64,000 bases of DNA from JAOUJD01 sp963726405. Its GTDB lineage: Bacteria > Pseudomonadota > Gammaproteobacteria > Burkholderiales > Burkholderiaceae_F. Each line of letters starts with the position of its first letter. Positions within the stretch are counted from its first letter, which is position 1. The notes under the pieces are model-generated. The model ran no database searches, had not been told where the DNA came from, and saw only the letters and a program-made list of their open reading frames with translations. Position numbers and translations under genes: made by a program. Shown here piece after piece: positions 52,013 through 61,184 of the stretch. The stretch is taken from NCBI GenBank assembly GCA_963726405.1, contig CAVSCF010000005.1, forward strand, positions 558,001-622,000. The letters are read 5' to 3'.

Positions 52013-53191
52013 TCAGTTCAACGCTTCGAAGATCGTCACGTTCGCCATGCCGCCGCCCTCGCACATCGTCTGCAGCCCGTAGCGGCCGCCGCGCCGGCGC
52101 AGCGCATGCAGCAGAGTCGTGGTGAGCTTGGTCCCGGACGCACCAAGCGGATGGCCGAGCGCGATCGCCCCGCCGTGCGCATTGAGCCTCGCCGGATCGG
52201 CGCCAGTGGCCTTGAGCCACGCGAGCGGAACCGACGCGAACGCTTCGTTGACCTCGAACAGATCGATGTCCTCGAGCTTCAGTCCCGCCTTGCGCAGCGC
52301 GTGGGCGGTCGCCGGGATCGGCGCCTCGAGCATGATCACCGGGTCGTGCCCCAGCACCGACAGGTGATGGATACGCGCCAACGGCGTCGCACCGAGCGAC
52401 TTCACCGCGCGCTCGCTCGCGACCAGAACGGCCGAGGCGCCGTCGCAGATCTGGCTCGCACTCGCCGCGCTGATGACCCCGCCTTCGCGCAGCAGTTTCA
52501 CGCTGCCGATGGATTCCGCCGTCGCATCGAACCGGATGCCTTCGTCGACCGCATGCTCGCCTTCACCGGAGCCGTCGGCGAGCCGGACAGGCACGGGCAA
52601 CAGTTCGTCCGCGAACGAGCCGCCCTGCGTTGCCGCGGCTGCGCGACGATGGGATTGCAGCGAGTACTCGTCGAGCGCCGTGCGATCGAAGCCGTAATTC
52701 TTCGCCAGCATCTCCGCACCGTCGAACTGGCTGAACACGATGTCGCCGTAGCGTTGCTTCATGGCCGGGCTCATGTAGCCGCCCATGCCCGCCTGCCGGG
52801 CCAGCGCGACCGACGAGCCGAGCGGCACGCGGGTCATGCTCTCGACGCCGCCCGCGATGACGAGGTCCATCGTGCCCGCCATCACCGCCTGCGCGGCGAA
52901 GTGCAGTGCCTGCTGCGAGGACCCGCACTGGCGATCGATGGTGGTGCCCGGCACGCCTTCGGGCAGCTTCGACGCCAGCACGGCGTTGCGACCGACATTG
53001 ACCGCCTGCTCGCCCACCTGCATCACGCAGCCCAGGATGACGTCGTCGATCCGGGCGGGGTCCACGCCGCTGCGGTCCACGAGACCGTTCAGGACCTGGG
53101 CGGCAAGGTCGACGGGATGCCAGCCGGAAAGGCGGCCGTTGCGGCGGCCGCCGGCTGTACGAAGGGCGGAGACGATGTAGGCGGTGGGCAT
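52013..53191 (-). CDS. Acetyl-CoA acyltransferase (thiolase)
   Basis: 392 residues. Catalytic Cys89 is in DRQCGSSQQALHFA, the histidine in GGAIALGHPLGASG, and the second Cys in TMCEGGGMANV. It can condense or cleave acyl-CoA. The adjacent phaC suggests a link to acetoacetyl-CoA supply for PHA, but degradative thiolases look the same and no other beta-oxidation gene is near. The ATG leads MPTAYIVSALRT. Confidence 0.9.
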   Translation of the reverse strand: MPTAYIVSALRTAGGRRNGRLSGWHPVDLAAQVLNGLVDRSGVDPARIDDVILGCVMQVGEQAVNVGRNAVLASKLPEGVPGTTIDRQCGSSQQALHFAAQAVMAGTMDLVIAGGVESMTRVPLGSSVALARQAGMGGYMSPAMKQRYGDIVFSQFDGAEMLAKNYGFDRTALDEYSLQSHRRAAAATQGGSFADELLPVPVRLADGSGEGEHAVDEGIRFDATAESIGSVKLLREGGVISAASASQICDGASAVLVASERAVKSLGATPLARIHHLSVLGHDPVIMLEAPIPATAHALRKAGLKLEDIDLFEVNEAFASVPLAWLKATGADPARLNAHGGAIALGHPLGASGTKLTTTLLHALRRRGGRYGLQTMCEGGGMANVTIFEALN

Positions 53192-53538
53192 GGGCGGGCC
53201 GGGGAGGATGGAGGATCAGCGAAGGCGAGCCTCAATGTTAGGTCACGCGAATGTCACCCGTCGGAAGCGACGCTCGCCTCGGGTCGACGGCGCTCTCGGC
53301 ATGCCTCCGAATCAGCGCTTCAGCCCGCCTGCGACCTGCGTTCCAGAACTTGCCGTAACGGAGCCTCACTTCACGTCGGCGATGACGATCCGGCCGCCCC
53401 GGCGCTCGAGGTCGATCCGCAGCGCCTCTTTCGGCGGCTTGTCCACGATCCGGCCCTTGCCTGCCCGAGGTGGGTCAGGGCGGCCTTAGCGGGTCATTTC
53501 CGCCATTCGGTCCGACCGTCGACAGTGAAAATTGCACC
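53192..53538. other. Intergenic region with a possible degraded reading frame
   Basis: 347 bases. On the minus strand, ending with TGA at about 53370, a frame reads KGRIVDKPPKEALRI then DLERRGGRIVIADVK, but it is about 38 codons and has no ATG, so it may be a gene remnant. I find no tRNA, repeat or clear promoter. Confidence 0.35.
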
Positions 53539-54184
53539 ATGAAGACTTTTCCAAGCAAGGTCCTCGCATGGGGAGCGGCCGTCGATCGCCGCGATAGCGC
53601 TGTCCGCGTGCGCGACCGGGATGGGCAAGGACGAGTGTGTCGCGGCGGACTGGCGAACCATCGGCTACGAGGACGGCCTGCACGGATATCCGGCCGACCG
53701 GATCGGCGCCCACCGGGTCGCGTGCGCCAAGCATCAGGTCACCCCGAACCTGGCCGCTTACACCGACGGGCGCCAGCGCGGACTGGTCGAGTACTGCCAG
53801 CCGAAGAACGGCTTCCGCGTGGGCCTTCAGGGTGGCGGCTACGCCAATGTGTGCTCGGGCCCGACCGAACAGTCGTTCGTCAACGGCTACCAGTGGGGCC
53901 GGCAGATCTACGAGGCCCGAAGCGAACTGAGCAACAACCACGCGCGATTGCGTAACGCGCGCGACGGTCTGGCAAAGACGGATGCGGCCATCGTGAGTGC
54001 CACGGGTGAACTGCTGCTTCCGAACCTGCCGAAGGAGCGCCGGATCTTCCTCGCACAGGAACTGGTGCAACTGGGGCAGGAGCGGACGGAGTTCGTTTCG
54101 CGCATCGAACTGCTCAGCGCACGGACACAGCAACTCGCGGTCAACGTGCAGCAACTGGAGCGGCAGAGTCCCTACCCGATTTGA
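53539..54184 (+). CDS. DUF2799 family lipoprotein (with a +1 frameshift in the signal peptide)
   Basis: The ATG at 53539 opens MKTFPSKVLAWGAA; after about 14 codons the frame shifts by one, giving VIAAIALSAC (lipobox LSAC), then MGKDECVAADWRTIGYEDG, the DUF2799 sequence. The span is 3n+1, so one base inserted near 53583-53588 explains it and restores a perfect lipoprotein signal peptide. The C-terminus (about residues 130-205) is a long amphipathic helix with Leu/Gln/Arg heptads. Role unknown. Confidence 0.8.
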
Positions 54185-54214
54185 CGGTCACTCTCGGGAC
54201 TGCAGGCATCTCTG

Positions 54215-54256
54215 CTACCATTCGCCATCTACATGGATGGTATTGGGATGGTGTAG
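54215..54256. promoter_or_regulatory. Candidate operator before the ribbon-helix-helix gene
   Basis: Nested inverted repeats: CCATC-N6-GATGG (54225-54240) inside CTACCA at 54215-54220 and TGGTGTAG at 54249-54256. The outer arm lies just before the ATG at 54259, so a bound repressor would block ribosome entry or transcription. Ribbon-helix-helix proteins often autoregulate through such sites. Confidence 0.4.
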
Positions 54257-54258
54257 GG

Positions 54259-54681
54259 ATGGCGAAAATCGAAGTGATCGAGGGCCGGAAGAAGGATGCC
54301 GAGTCCGAGAAGATCACGATCAACCTCGGTTACGTGGATCTGGGCCAGGTCGACCTTCTGGTGCAGGAAGGTTTCTATTCGAACCGCACCGACTTCATAC
54401 GCACGGCGATTCGCAACCAGTTGGGCAGCCACGGCGACGTGCTGAAGCAGACGGTCGCCCGACGGTCGATGGTGCTCGGACTGCAGCGCTACACGCGACG
54501 CGATCTGGAGCGCCTGCGCGACGCCGGGGAGCAGGTGCATATCCAGGTGCTCGGCCTCGCCTCCATCGACGACGACGTTCCGGCGTCGCTCGCCACCCAG
54601 ACCATCGCATCGATCTCCGTGCTGGGCGCGCTGCGCGCGAGTCCTGCCGTCAAAGCCGCGCTCGCCGACCGTACCCGTTAG
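54259..54681 (+). CDS. CopG/Arc-like ribbon-helix-helix regulator
   Basis: 140 residues. An N-terminal ribbon-helix-helix pattern: ITINLGYVDLGQVDLLVQEGFYSNRTDFIRTAIRNQLG (about 16-55), then an alpha-rich tail. It could bind DNA as a dimer, probably repressing itself and the downstream esterase. It ends 29 bases before the esterase ATG. Inverted repeats lie immediately before its own start. Confidence 0.7.
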   Translation: MAKIEVIEGRKKDAESEKITINLGYVDLGQVDLLVQEGFYSNRTDFIRTAIRNQLGSHGDVLKQTVARRSMVLGLQRYTRRDLERLRDAGEQVHIQVLGLASIDDDVPASLATQTIASISVLGALRASPAVKAALADRTR

Positions 54682-54710
54682 CGCGCTTGCAACTCTTCGG
54701 AAGGACAGCA

Positions 54711-55913
54711 ATGAACAAGGACATGCTCGACCGCATGAAGCGGGCGACCGAACTCACCCGCAGCGGGCGACTCGCGGATGCGACCGCGCTGCTTCAGGGC
54801 GCGCTGGGCGGGGCCGTGGCGCCGCGCTCCACCGCTTCCAGGACTTCCGCGCGCAAGCCCGCAAACGACGTCATCGAAGGCGAGTGCGTCGAGGTGGCCA
54901 GGGCGAGCGACGGCGCCGACACGTCCCCGGCCCCGAGCGCATCGGCTCGGGCGCAGCCCGTCACCCGGGTGAAGGATCTCCTGCACAAGTGGCGCGGCAA
55001 CACGGCGACCGCACAAGTTCCGGACGTGGCCGCGACCAACGCGAAGGCGCCGGGCCAGTTCGGCACGGGGTCGTATGCAAACGCGGCGGGCGAGCGCGCC
55101 TACAAGCTCTACGTTCCGTCGAGCTACGCGGCAGGGCAGTCGCTGCCGCTGATCGTGATGCTGCACGGTTGCACGCAGGGCCCGGACGACTTCGCGGCCG
55201 GCACGCAGATGAATGTGCTGGCCGAAGAGAAACGCTGCCTTGTTCTGTACCCCGCTCAATCGAACGGCGCCAACCACTCGCGATGCTGGAACTGGTTTCG
55301 CCGCGAAGACCAGGCCCGTGACCGCGGCGAGCCGTCAATCATCGCCGGCATGACGCGCGAGGTCATCCAGCGGTACGGCGTCGACGCGCGCCGGGTGTAT
55401 ATCGCCGGGTTATCCGCCGGCGGGGCGATGGCGGCCGTGATGGCAGTGACCTACCCGGAGTTGTACGCCGCGGTCGGCATCCACTCCGGGCTGGCGTGCG
55501 GCAGCGCGCACGACCTGCCTTCCGCGCTCGCGGCCATGCGCGGCATGCCGGCAGCGCCCGGTGTCGCCCGCTCCTCCGGCGCAGCGGCACACGCCACGCC
55601 CACCATCGTCTTTCACGGCGATCAGGACAAGACCGTGCATCCTCGTAACGGCGCGGACGTCATTGCCCGATCCGAACACCACGAGGGTGGGCCAGGAGGC
55701 GAGGTGTCGAGCGAAGGCGGCCAGGCCGCGGGTGGACACGCGTTCACGCGCACGGTCCATCGCGATGCTGCCGGGCACGTCCTGCTCGAGCACTGGCTGG
55801 TGCATGGCGGTGGCCACGCGTGGTTCGGAGGCAGTCAGTCCGGGTCGTATACCGACACCCGCGGCCCGAACGCGAGCGCCGAGATGGTCCGGTTCTTCCT
55901 CTCCCAGGCGTAA
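54711..55913 (+). CDS. PHB depolymerase-family esterase
   Basis: 400 residues. An alpha/beta-hydrolase with the catalytic Ser in GLSAGGAMAAV (about residue 230), HGCTQGPDDFAAGT (oxyanion region), and Asp/His in HGDQDKTVHPRN and LVHGGGHAWFGG. The N-terminal 100 residues are a low-complexity Ala/Ser/Thr region with no signal peptide, which suggests a cytoplasmic granule-associated or misplaced location. It belongs to the esterase/PHB depolymerase family. Its role in PHA turnover is inferred from the phaC in the window. Confidence 0.85.
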   Translation: MNKDMLDRMKRATELTRSGRLADATALLQGALGGAVAPRSTASRTSARKPANDVIEGECVEVARASDGADTSPAPSASARAQPVTRVKDLLHKWRGNTATAQVPDVAATNAKAPGQFGTGSYANAAGERAYKLYVPSSYAAGQSLPLIVMLHGCTQGPDDFAAGTQMNVLAEEKRCLVLYPAQSNGANHSRCWNWFRREDQARDRGEPSIIAGMTREVIQRYGVDARRVYIAGLSAGGAMAAVMAVTYPELYAAVGIHSGLACGSAHDLPSALAAMRGMPAAPGVARSSGAAAHATPTIVFHGDQDKTVHPRNGADVIARSEHHEGGPGGEVSSEGGQAAGGHAFTRTVHRDAAGHVLLEHWLVHGGGHAWFGGSQSGSYTDTRGPNASAEMVRFFLSQA

Positions 55914-55949
55914 CCGCGCCGCCGCGCGCTGCCCAACGAGCGCGACCCT

Positions 55950-56876
55950 TCAGCCCGCGCCGGTCTTCATCGGCGCCGGCGGGCGATCGATCGGCTGTGT
56001 GCCGATGCGCTCGTATTCCGCAATCACCTGTGCCCCGAGGAGCAGCACGATCGCGCCGATTTCCACGCTCAGCAGGACCGCGATTGCCGTCGTCATCGAC
56101 CCATAGACGAGCTGGATCTGCGAGATCGTCGCGAAGTACCACACGAGGAAGTGGCGCGTGACCTCCCACAGCAGCGCGGCGGCGGTACCGCCGAGCAACG
56201 CGTGTCGGAACGACAGTCGACCGACCGGCATGACAAGGTAGACGGCGGTCAGCAGCAGGATCTCGCCGACGACGCCGAGCAGATACAGCAGCTCGGAAGA
56301 GAACACGTCCATCAACTGGGGACGGCCGAGGATGACGATCGTCCGGGTTCCCAGTTGCTGCAGCGCGCCCGATACCAGCGTGACGACGAGCAGCCCGACC
56401 GCGAGCGACAGCATGAAGAGATACGGCATTACCGCCGACATGAGGAAGTGCCGGCGGCGCGCATTCACCCGATGGAAGAAGATCACCTGCATTGCGTTCT
56501 CGAGCACTGTGAACGCGAGACTGCTGAAGAAGAGCATCAGGGCGAGCAGCAGCCAGCCCACCGCCTCGCGGTGCGCGAGGAACGTGCGCAGTTCGCCCAC
56601 CAGCGCCTGCGCCTGCCCCGGCACCACGAACTCGAGGCTGGCGCCCACAACGCCGAGCACCTGCGACTCATCGAAGAAGCGCGTCAGCGCCAGCACGACG
56701 AGGATGAGCAGCGGCACCAGCGACAGCAGCGCGTAGTACGCGACCGCGCCGGCGAGCAGCAGGCCCTGGTTCGCGCGGAACTGCTTCAGGACGGCGAGCG
56801 CGAAAGCGGCCGGGTGCCGCAGGGCCGTGCTGGCGTTTCGTGTAAGGAGCCGCATCTCGGGACGGGTCCGCTCCAC
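55950..56876 (-). CDS. YihY/BrkB family inner-membrane protein
   Basis: 308 residues with six hydrophobic segments. It has the family's LLLAGAVAYYALLSLVPLLILVVLAL and SFRHALLGGTAAALLWEVTRHFLVWYF regions. The role of YihY/BrkB is not settled (once called ribonuclease BN by mistake). GTG start at 56876. Confidence 0.87.
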   Translation of the reverse strand: MERTRPEMRLLTRNASTALRHPAAFALAVLKQFRANQGLLLAGAVAYYALLSLVPLLILVVLALTRFFDESQVLGVVGASLEFVVPGQAQALVGELRTFLAHREAVGWLLLALMLFFSSLAFTVLENAMQVIFFHRVNARRRHFLMSAVMPYLFMLSLAVGLLVVTLVSGALQQLGTRTIVILGRPQLMDVFSSELLYLLGVVGEILLLTAVYLVMPVGRLSFRHALLGGTAAALLWEVTRHFLVWYFATISQIQLVYGSMTTAIAVLLSVEIGAIVLLLGAQVIAEYERIGTQPIDRPPAPMKTGAG

Positions 56877-57030
56877 TGTGCTTCCTGATTGACTGTAGCG
56901 CTCCGCAAGCGGCGCGCCTTGATCCGGCGCTCATTGACGGACGGCGCCGGCAATGCCCAGATCGATTGACACCCAGGTCCGACATCGCCGCACTCCTCCA
57001 GAACGCGGAGCACGGCGCGTCCTCGCCGCG

Positions 57031-58003
57031 TCAACCGCCGCTCGCGCGCGCCCCGCTGTCGACGTCCCCCGTCTCGACCTCATAGCCGCGCGCCGCCCAC
57101 GCGGAGAGGCCTCCGGCGAGCGGGCGCACGCGCTTGAATCCGACGCGCATCAGTTTTCTGGCGACGGCCGCGGCGCTCGCTTCGTTCGGGCAGTCGCAGT
57201 AGACAACGACTTCCTCCGCAATGTGCTCGTGCAGCGCCTGCGCACGAGCGCTGTGGTCGAACGCCTTGCTGTCGATCCATATCGCGCCCGGGATGCGTCC
57301 CTTGCCGCGGCTGGCATGACCGCGCACGTCCACCACCAGCGGCCGGCGTTCGCCCGCCATCATCGCGCGCAACTCGTCGACGCTGACGCGCGCCATGCGC
57401 AGCGCACGTATGAGCCGGTAGCGCTGCGCCGCCTTCACCGCCACATGCAGCGCGAGCAGCGATGCGAGTCCCGCCAGGGCCCAGCGGCCGGCCTGCGCGA
57501 GAACGTCCAGCACCCCGTCGATCGCATCACGAAAGACCCAGCCGAGCGCTACGGCGAGGCCGCTCCATAGCAGCGCGCCGATCGCATCGAAGAACGCGAA
57601 GGTCGCAAGCCGCGTGCGGACCACGCCGGCCATGCTGGTCGCGATCGCCGCGAACCCCGGCACGAACTTCGCGAACATCAGCGAGGGCGGACCCCAGCGG
57701 TCGAACAGGTCCTCGCTCTGCCGCACGCAACTGTCGGGCGACAGCGAGATGCGGCACATCAGCCGCAACACGCGACGGCCGAAGCGCATGCCCGCCCAGT
57801 ACCAGAGCGAGATCGGCGATGAGGCTGCCTGCAACCGCCACGGCGATCACCTGCGCCGCATTGAAGTGGCCGCGCGACGACACCGCGCCGACGACGATCA
57901 GCGTCGGATACGCCGGCACCGGCGCGCCGAGCTGCAGCGCGAGCACGTTGGCGAAGACCAGCCACAGGCCGTACTGCTCGATCAGTGTCAGCAGAAGCTG
58001 CAT
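57031..58003 (-). CDS. DedA-like membrane protein fused to a rhodanese domain (with a +1 frameshift)
   Basis: The N-terminal half is DedA/VTT-like: MQLLLTLIEQYGLWLVFANVLALQLGAPVPAYPTLIVVGA, then in another frame WYWAGMRFGRRVLRLMCRISLSPDSCVRQSEDLFDRWG and KFVPGFAAIATSMAGVVR. Two frames join if one base near 57804-57812 is removed (span 3n+1). The C-terminal quarter is a rhodanese domain with VVDVRG, GRIPGAIWI and loop VVYCDCPNEASAA, having the catalytic Cys. DedA proteins are lipid scramblase-like; the link to a sulfurtransferase is conserved in some proteobacteria. Corrected length about 323. Confidence 0.83.
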
Positions 58004-58157
58004 CGTTCACGCAAGATCGGCGGTCAAGCGCGCATTGTTGCGCCGATTCGGCAGCGCAGTGTCACGTGCACTTGCGACGGCGATGTTCACTGCGGCGGTC
58101 CCCATGCAAACGCGTTGGCTGTTCGCGACATCGTCGGATATTCACGCCTGGAAGTGA

Positions 58158-58187
58158 TTGCATGCGAGCAACGAGTCTGCCTAATAT
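58158..58187 (+). promoter_or_regulatory. Probable sigma-70 promoter
   Basis: TTGCAT (58158-58163) and TAATAT (58182-58187) separated by 18 bases match -35 and -10 elements. It is the clearest such pair in the window and precedes the leader ORF and terminator. Confidence 0.6.
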
Positions 58188-58229
58188 TTGTGCACCGGCA
58201 TTTCCGCCGGAAATGGAGAGAGTCTCGAG

Positions 58230-58394
58230 ATGAGCGACGCGATCGGCACATGCCTCCCCGAGCAGCGAACCATGTTCGCTGTGCAGGGTGCGCGCCGGCA
58301 GCCCCAGTGGCTGGCCGGGGCCGCGTCGCTGGCCGGCGCGCGGTCGAGCCGTTCCATGCAGGCCCATGATCCGGGCGGAGGTCCAGGCAGGTAG
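58230..58394 (+). CDS. Possible leader peptide
   Basis: 54 codons from an ATG preceded by GGAGAG (14 bases upstream). It begins MSDAIGTCLPEQRTMFAVQG and ends in a Gly/Pro/Arg-rich tail. No family. It sits between a promoter and a Rho-independent terminator, before the small membrane protein gene, which makes it a candidate regulatory leader. It could also be a noncoding transcript. Confidence 0.4.
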   Translation: MSDAIGTCLPEQRTMFAVQGARRQPQWLAGAASLAGARSSRSMQAHDPGGGPGR

Positions 58395-58412
58395 CTGGAC
58401 ACGGCTGCAGCC

Positions 58413-58453
58413 AAAGCCCGGATCGCGTCGAACGCCTCCGGGCTTTTTGTTTT
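58413..58453 (+). terminator. Rho-independent terminator or attenuator
   Basis: Stem AAAGCCCGGA (58413-58422) with TCCGGGCTTT (58437-58446), loop 14 bases, followed by a T-rich tail (TTTGTTTT). Strong terminator form. It lies before the gene at 58481, so it may be regulated readthrough. Confidence 0.75.
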
Positions 58454-58480
58454 CGTGCAGCCATCACTCAGGAGAGTCTC

Positions 58481-58687
58481 ATGTACCGCAAGCGAGACGC
58501 GAAGAACGACTTCTTCTACGCCCTGGTGATGTTCGCGATGTTCGCGGTGGTGGTCTTCAATGTCGCCGCCGAGTTCGCCGCGCTCGTCCCCGAAGCGTAT
58601 TTCGTGGACTTCAACGAGGCCGCCCAGCCTCGCCTGATGCTCGCGGAAGCCGACGCGCATGCCGTAGTGGCGATGCGCGCGGCATAA
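58481..58687 (+). CDS. Small membrane protein
   Basis: 68 residues. One hydrophobic segment (about 12-32, FYALVMFAMFAVVVFNVAAEFAAL) after a charged start (MYRKRDAKNDF); the C-terminus is Ala-rich. A GGAGAG ribosome-binding site is 4-5 bases before the ATG, the same as in the preceding leader ORF. Function unknown. Confidence 0.65.
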   Translation: MYRKRDAKNDFFYALVMFAMFAVVVFNVAAEFAALVPEAYFVDFNEAAQPRLMLAEADAHAVVAMRAA

Positions 58688-58773
58688 GGGGTCCAGAATG
58701 AAACCGGGAGTTCCGATCCGCGTTGCGAGGAGTGCCACGCGGATCGGACTACGGCACATCGAGGAGGATGCGC

Positions 58774-59619
58774 ATGGATCAACACCGCCCGAGCGTCGCG
58801 GACAAGCGGCGCGCATTCCATCGCCTGCACGAGTCGGGCTGCTTCGTGATTCCGAACCCGTGGGATCCGGGCAGCGCGCGCTTCCTGCAGAGCATTGGAT
58901 TCAAGGCCATCGCCACCACGAGCGCGGGGTTCGCGTGGTCGAAAGCGCGCCCGGACAACGGCGCGACGCGCGACATGGTCATCGCTCACCTGCAGGAAAT
59001 GGTCGAGGCCACCGACCTTCCGGTGAACGCCGACTTCGAAAGCGGATTCGCCGTCGATGCGGACGGCGTCGAGGAGAGTGTCCGGCGGGCGATCGAGGCC
59101 GGCGTGGCGGGACTTTCGATCGAGGATTCCACCGGTGACGCGGCGCGGCCGCTGTACGACCTCCATCTCGCGCTCGAACGCCTGCGTGCGGCGCGCCGCG
59201 CGATCGATCGGGCGGGCGGCGACACGCTGCTCGTCGGCCGCTCCGAGGGCTTCATCGCCGGCCGACCCGACCTCGACGAAACGATCGCGCGCCTGCAGGC
59301 GTACTCGAGCGCCGGCGCCGATTGCCTGTACGCGCCCGGCCTGCGCACGCGCGAACAGATCGCTGCTGTCGTTGCCGCCGTCGCGCCGAAGCCGGTGAAC
59401 GTGCTGATCGGCTGGCCGGACGAGTTGACCGTGCCGGACATCGCCGCGCTTGGCGTGCGGCGCATCAGCGTCGGCGGCGCATTGGCGCGCTGCGCATGGG
59501 GTGGCTTCATGCGGGCAGCGCGACTGCTCGCCGAGGAGGGGTCGTTTTCCGGGTTGCAGGGCGCGGCAAGCGGCGCCGAACTCAACGCGCTCTTTTCGGC
59601 GCGCCGCGGCGTCCCGTGA
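58774..59619 (+). CDS. Isocitrate lyase/PEP mutase family enzyme
   Basis: 281 residues, a (beta/alpha)8 protein. Motifs GFAWSKARPDNGATRD, NADFESGF and IEDSTGD lie in the usual order with Asp/Glu metal ligands in NADFESG and IED. It lacks the isocitrate lyase KKCGH loop and so is likely an oxaloacetate decarboxylase- or carboxyvinyl-type hydrolase or similar. The ATG at 58774 is preferred over 58768 because GAGGAGG lies 6 bases before it. Confidence 0.82.
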   Translation: MDQHRPSVADKRRAFHRLHESGCFVIPNPWDPGSARFLQSIGFKAIATTSAGFAWSKARPDNGATRDMVIAHLQEMVEATDLPVNADFESGFAVDADGVEESVRRAIEAGVAGLSIEDSTGDAARPLYDLHLALERLRAARRAIDRAGGDTLLVGRSEGFIAGRPDLDETIARLQAYSSAGADCLYAPGLRTREQIAAVVAAVAPKPVNVLIGWPDELTVPDIAALGVRRISVGGALARCAWGGFMRAARLLAEEGSFSGLQGAASGAELNALFSARRGVP

Positions 59620-59734
59620 GACCGATCGATACCCGGGAACTCGGCGCCACCGGATGACTGCCCGGGCTCGCCGGATGCCGCCCTTGATCGTTCATGCGAT
59701 CCTCGACCGCCGCTTCTCTCGAGCCACACAACCG

Positions 59735-60382
59735 ATGCTCAAGCTCTACTACCACCCCGGCAACGCCAGCCTCGCGCCGCACATGCTGCTCGAGGAGATC
59801 GGGGCACCGTTCGAACTGGTGTTCGTCGACCGCGCCAACGCGGCCCACAAATCGCCCGAGTACCTGAAGCTGAACCCGAACGGGCAGATCCCGGTGCTCG
59901 TCGACGGCGACGTCGTCCTGTACGAAGCGGCGGCCATCTGCCTCTACCTCGCGGAGCGGCATCCCGAGGCGAAGCTCGTGCCGCCGCTGCCGAACGCGGA
60001 GCGCGCGCGCTTCCACCAGTGGCTCTTCTGGTGCACCAACACGTTGCAGGCGATGCTGATGCACTACTTCTACAGCGAGCGCATGGTCGACGACGGCGAC
60101 GCGAAGGCAGCCGCGCAGGTGAAGCAGCACGCCGAAGCCCGCGCCGGCACGATGCTCGATCGGCTCGACGAGCAACTGGCCGCGCACGGCGGCGACTGGA
60201 TGCTCGGCCCTACATTCAGCGCGGTCGATCCGTACGCACTGATGCTGTGCCGCTGGACCCGCAACTTCGCACGGCCGGCGCGCAGCCTGCCGCGTCTCGG
60301 GCCGTACCTGCAGCGAATGCTGGCGCGGCCGGCGGTGCAGCGCGCGTTCGCGACGGAGAGGCTCCCCGCGCCGCTCGTATGA
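59735..60382 (+). CDS. Glutathione S-transferase
   Basis: 215 residues. The N-terminal thioredoxin fold begins MLKLYYHPGNASLAPHMLLEEIG, with LNPNGQIPVLVDG and the glutathione Ser region EAAAICLYLAERHP. C-terminal helical domain follows. GSH conjugation or isomerase role unknown. No close neighbours are co-transcribed with certainty. Confidence 0.88.
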   Translation: MLKLYYHPGNASLAPHMLLEEIGAPFELVFVDRANAAHKSPEYLKLNPNGQIPVLVDGDVVLYEAAAICLYLAERHPEAKLVPPLPNAERARFHQWLFWCTNTLQAMLMHYFYSERMVDDGDAKAAAQVKQHAEARAGTMLDRLDEQLAAHGGDWMLGPTFSAVDPYALMLCRWTRNFARPARSLPRLGPYLQRMLARPAVQRAFATERLPAPLV

Positions 60383-60488
60383 GAAGCTGCGCGCATGGCA
60401 GTCGCCCGCCGCGACCTGTGACTACGCTCGGTGCCGCATTCTCCGGGACACGAAGTTTCCCGACCCCCTCACAGGACCTTCAGACGCC

Positions 60489-61184
60489 GTGACCCACCGC
60501 CCCGCGGCCGCCGCGATCGCCGCTGCCGTCTTCCTGGCCACCGCCCCGGCTCAGGCGGGCCGGCCGCTTCAGACCGAGGACGCCGGCGTGCTCGACCGCG
60601 GCGAGTGCGAGGTCGAACTGGCGGCTGCGCGCGTCCGCTCCGACGCCGCGCCGCCCACCGACACCGGCCGGGCGCAGATCGGATGCGGCATCGGACTGCG
60701 CTCGCAGGTCGCGCTGTCCCTGGGCCGGGAGCAGGGCGGCGAGCGGGCCGATCTCGCCGCCATCGTGGGCAAGACCTGGCTCATCGAACTGACCGAGGAG
60801 CAGACCGGCATCACGCTCGCCTGGGCGGCCGGCTTCCTGCGACCGCGCGGGGGCGGGCTCGACCGCGAGGGCTACGAAGTGCGCGCCGTCGTCACACATC
60901 CGATCGGTCCCTGGCTGCTGCACGGAAACGCCGGCTGGCGCCGCAGCGAGGCCGAGCATCGCGACGCGACGGTGTGGGGTGCGGCGGTGGAACACCTCGG
61001 ACTGCTTGGCCCGGTCGACGCGATGTTCGAGTTCTTCGGTGAATCGAGCGAGAAACCGTGGGCCAACGCCGGGCTACGGTGGAACGCGGTGCCGGGGAAG
61101 GTGTTCGTCGACGGCTCGATGGGACGGCAGACCGGCCGCGACGGTGCGGCGCTGTTCACGGTCGGAATGAAGTTCGCGTTCTAG
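60489..61184 (+). CDS. Exported beta-barrel-like protein
   Basis: 231 residues with a Sec signal peptide (to ATAPAQA). The mature protein has alternating beta-strand segments and ends with Phe (VGMKFAF), as outer membrane proteins do. It resembles the MetA-pathway/transporter family (pfam13557). GTG start at 60489. Function unknown. Confidence 0.65.
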   Translation: MTHRPAAAAIAAAVFLATAPAQAGRPLQTEDAGVLDRGECEVELAAARVRSDAAPPTDTGRAQIGCGIGLRSQVALSLGREQGGERADLAAIVGKTWLIELTEEQTGITLAWAAGFLRPRGGGLDREGYEVRAVVTHPIGPWLLHGNAGWRRSEAEHRDATVWGAAVEHLGLLGPVDAMFEFFGESSEKPWANAGLRWNAVPGKVFVDGSMGRQTGRDGAALFTVGMKFAF

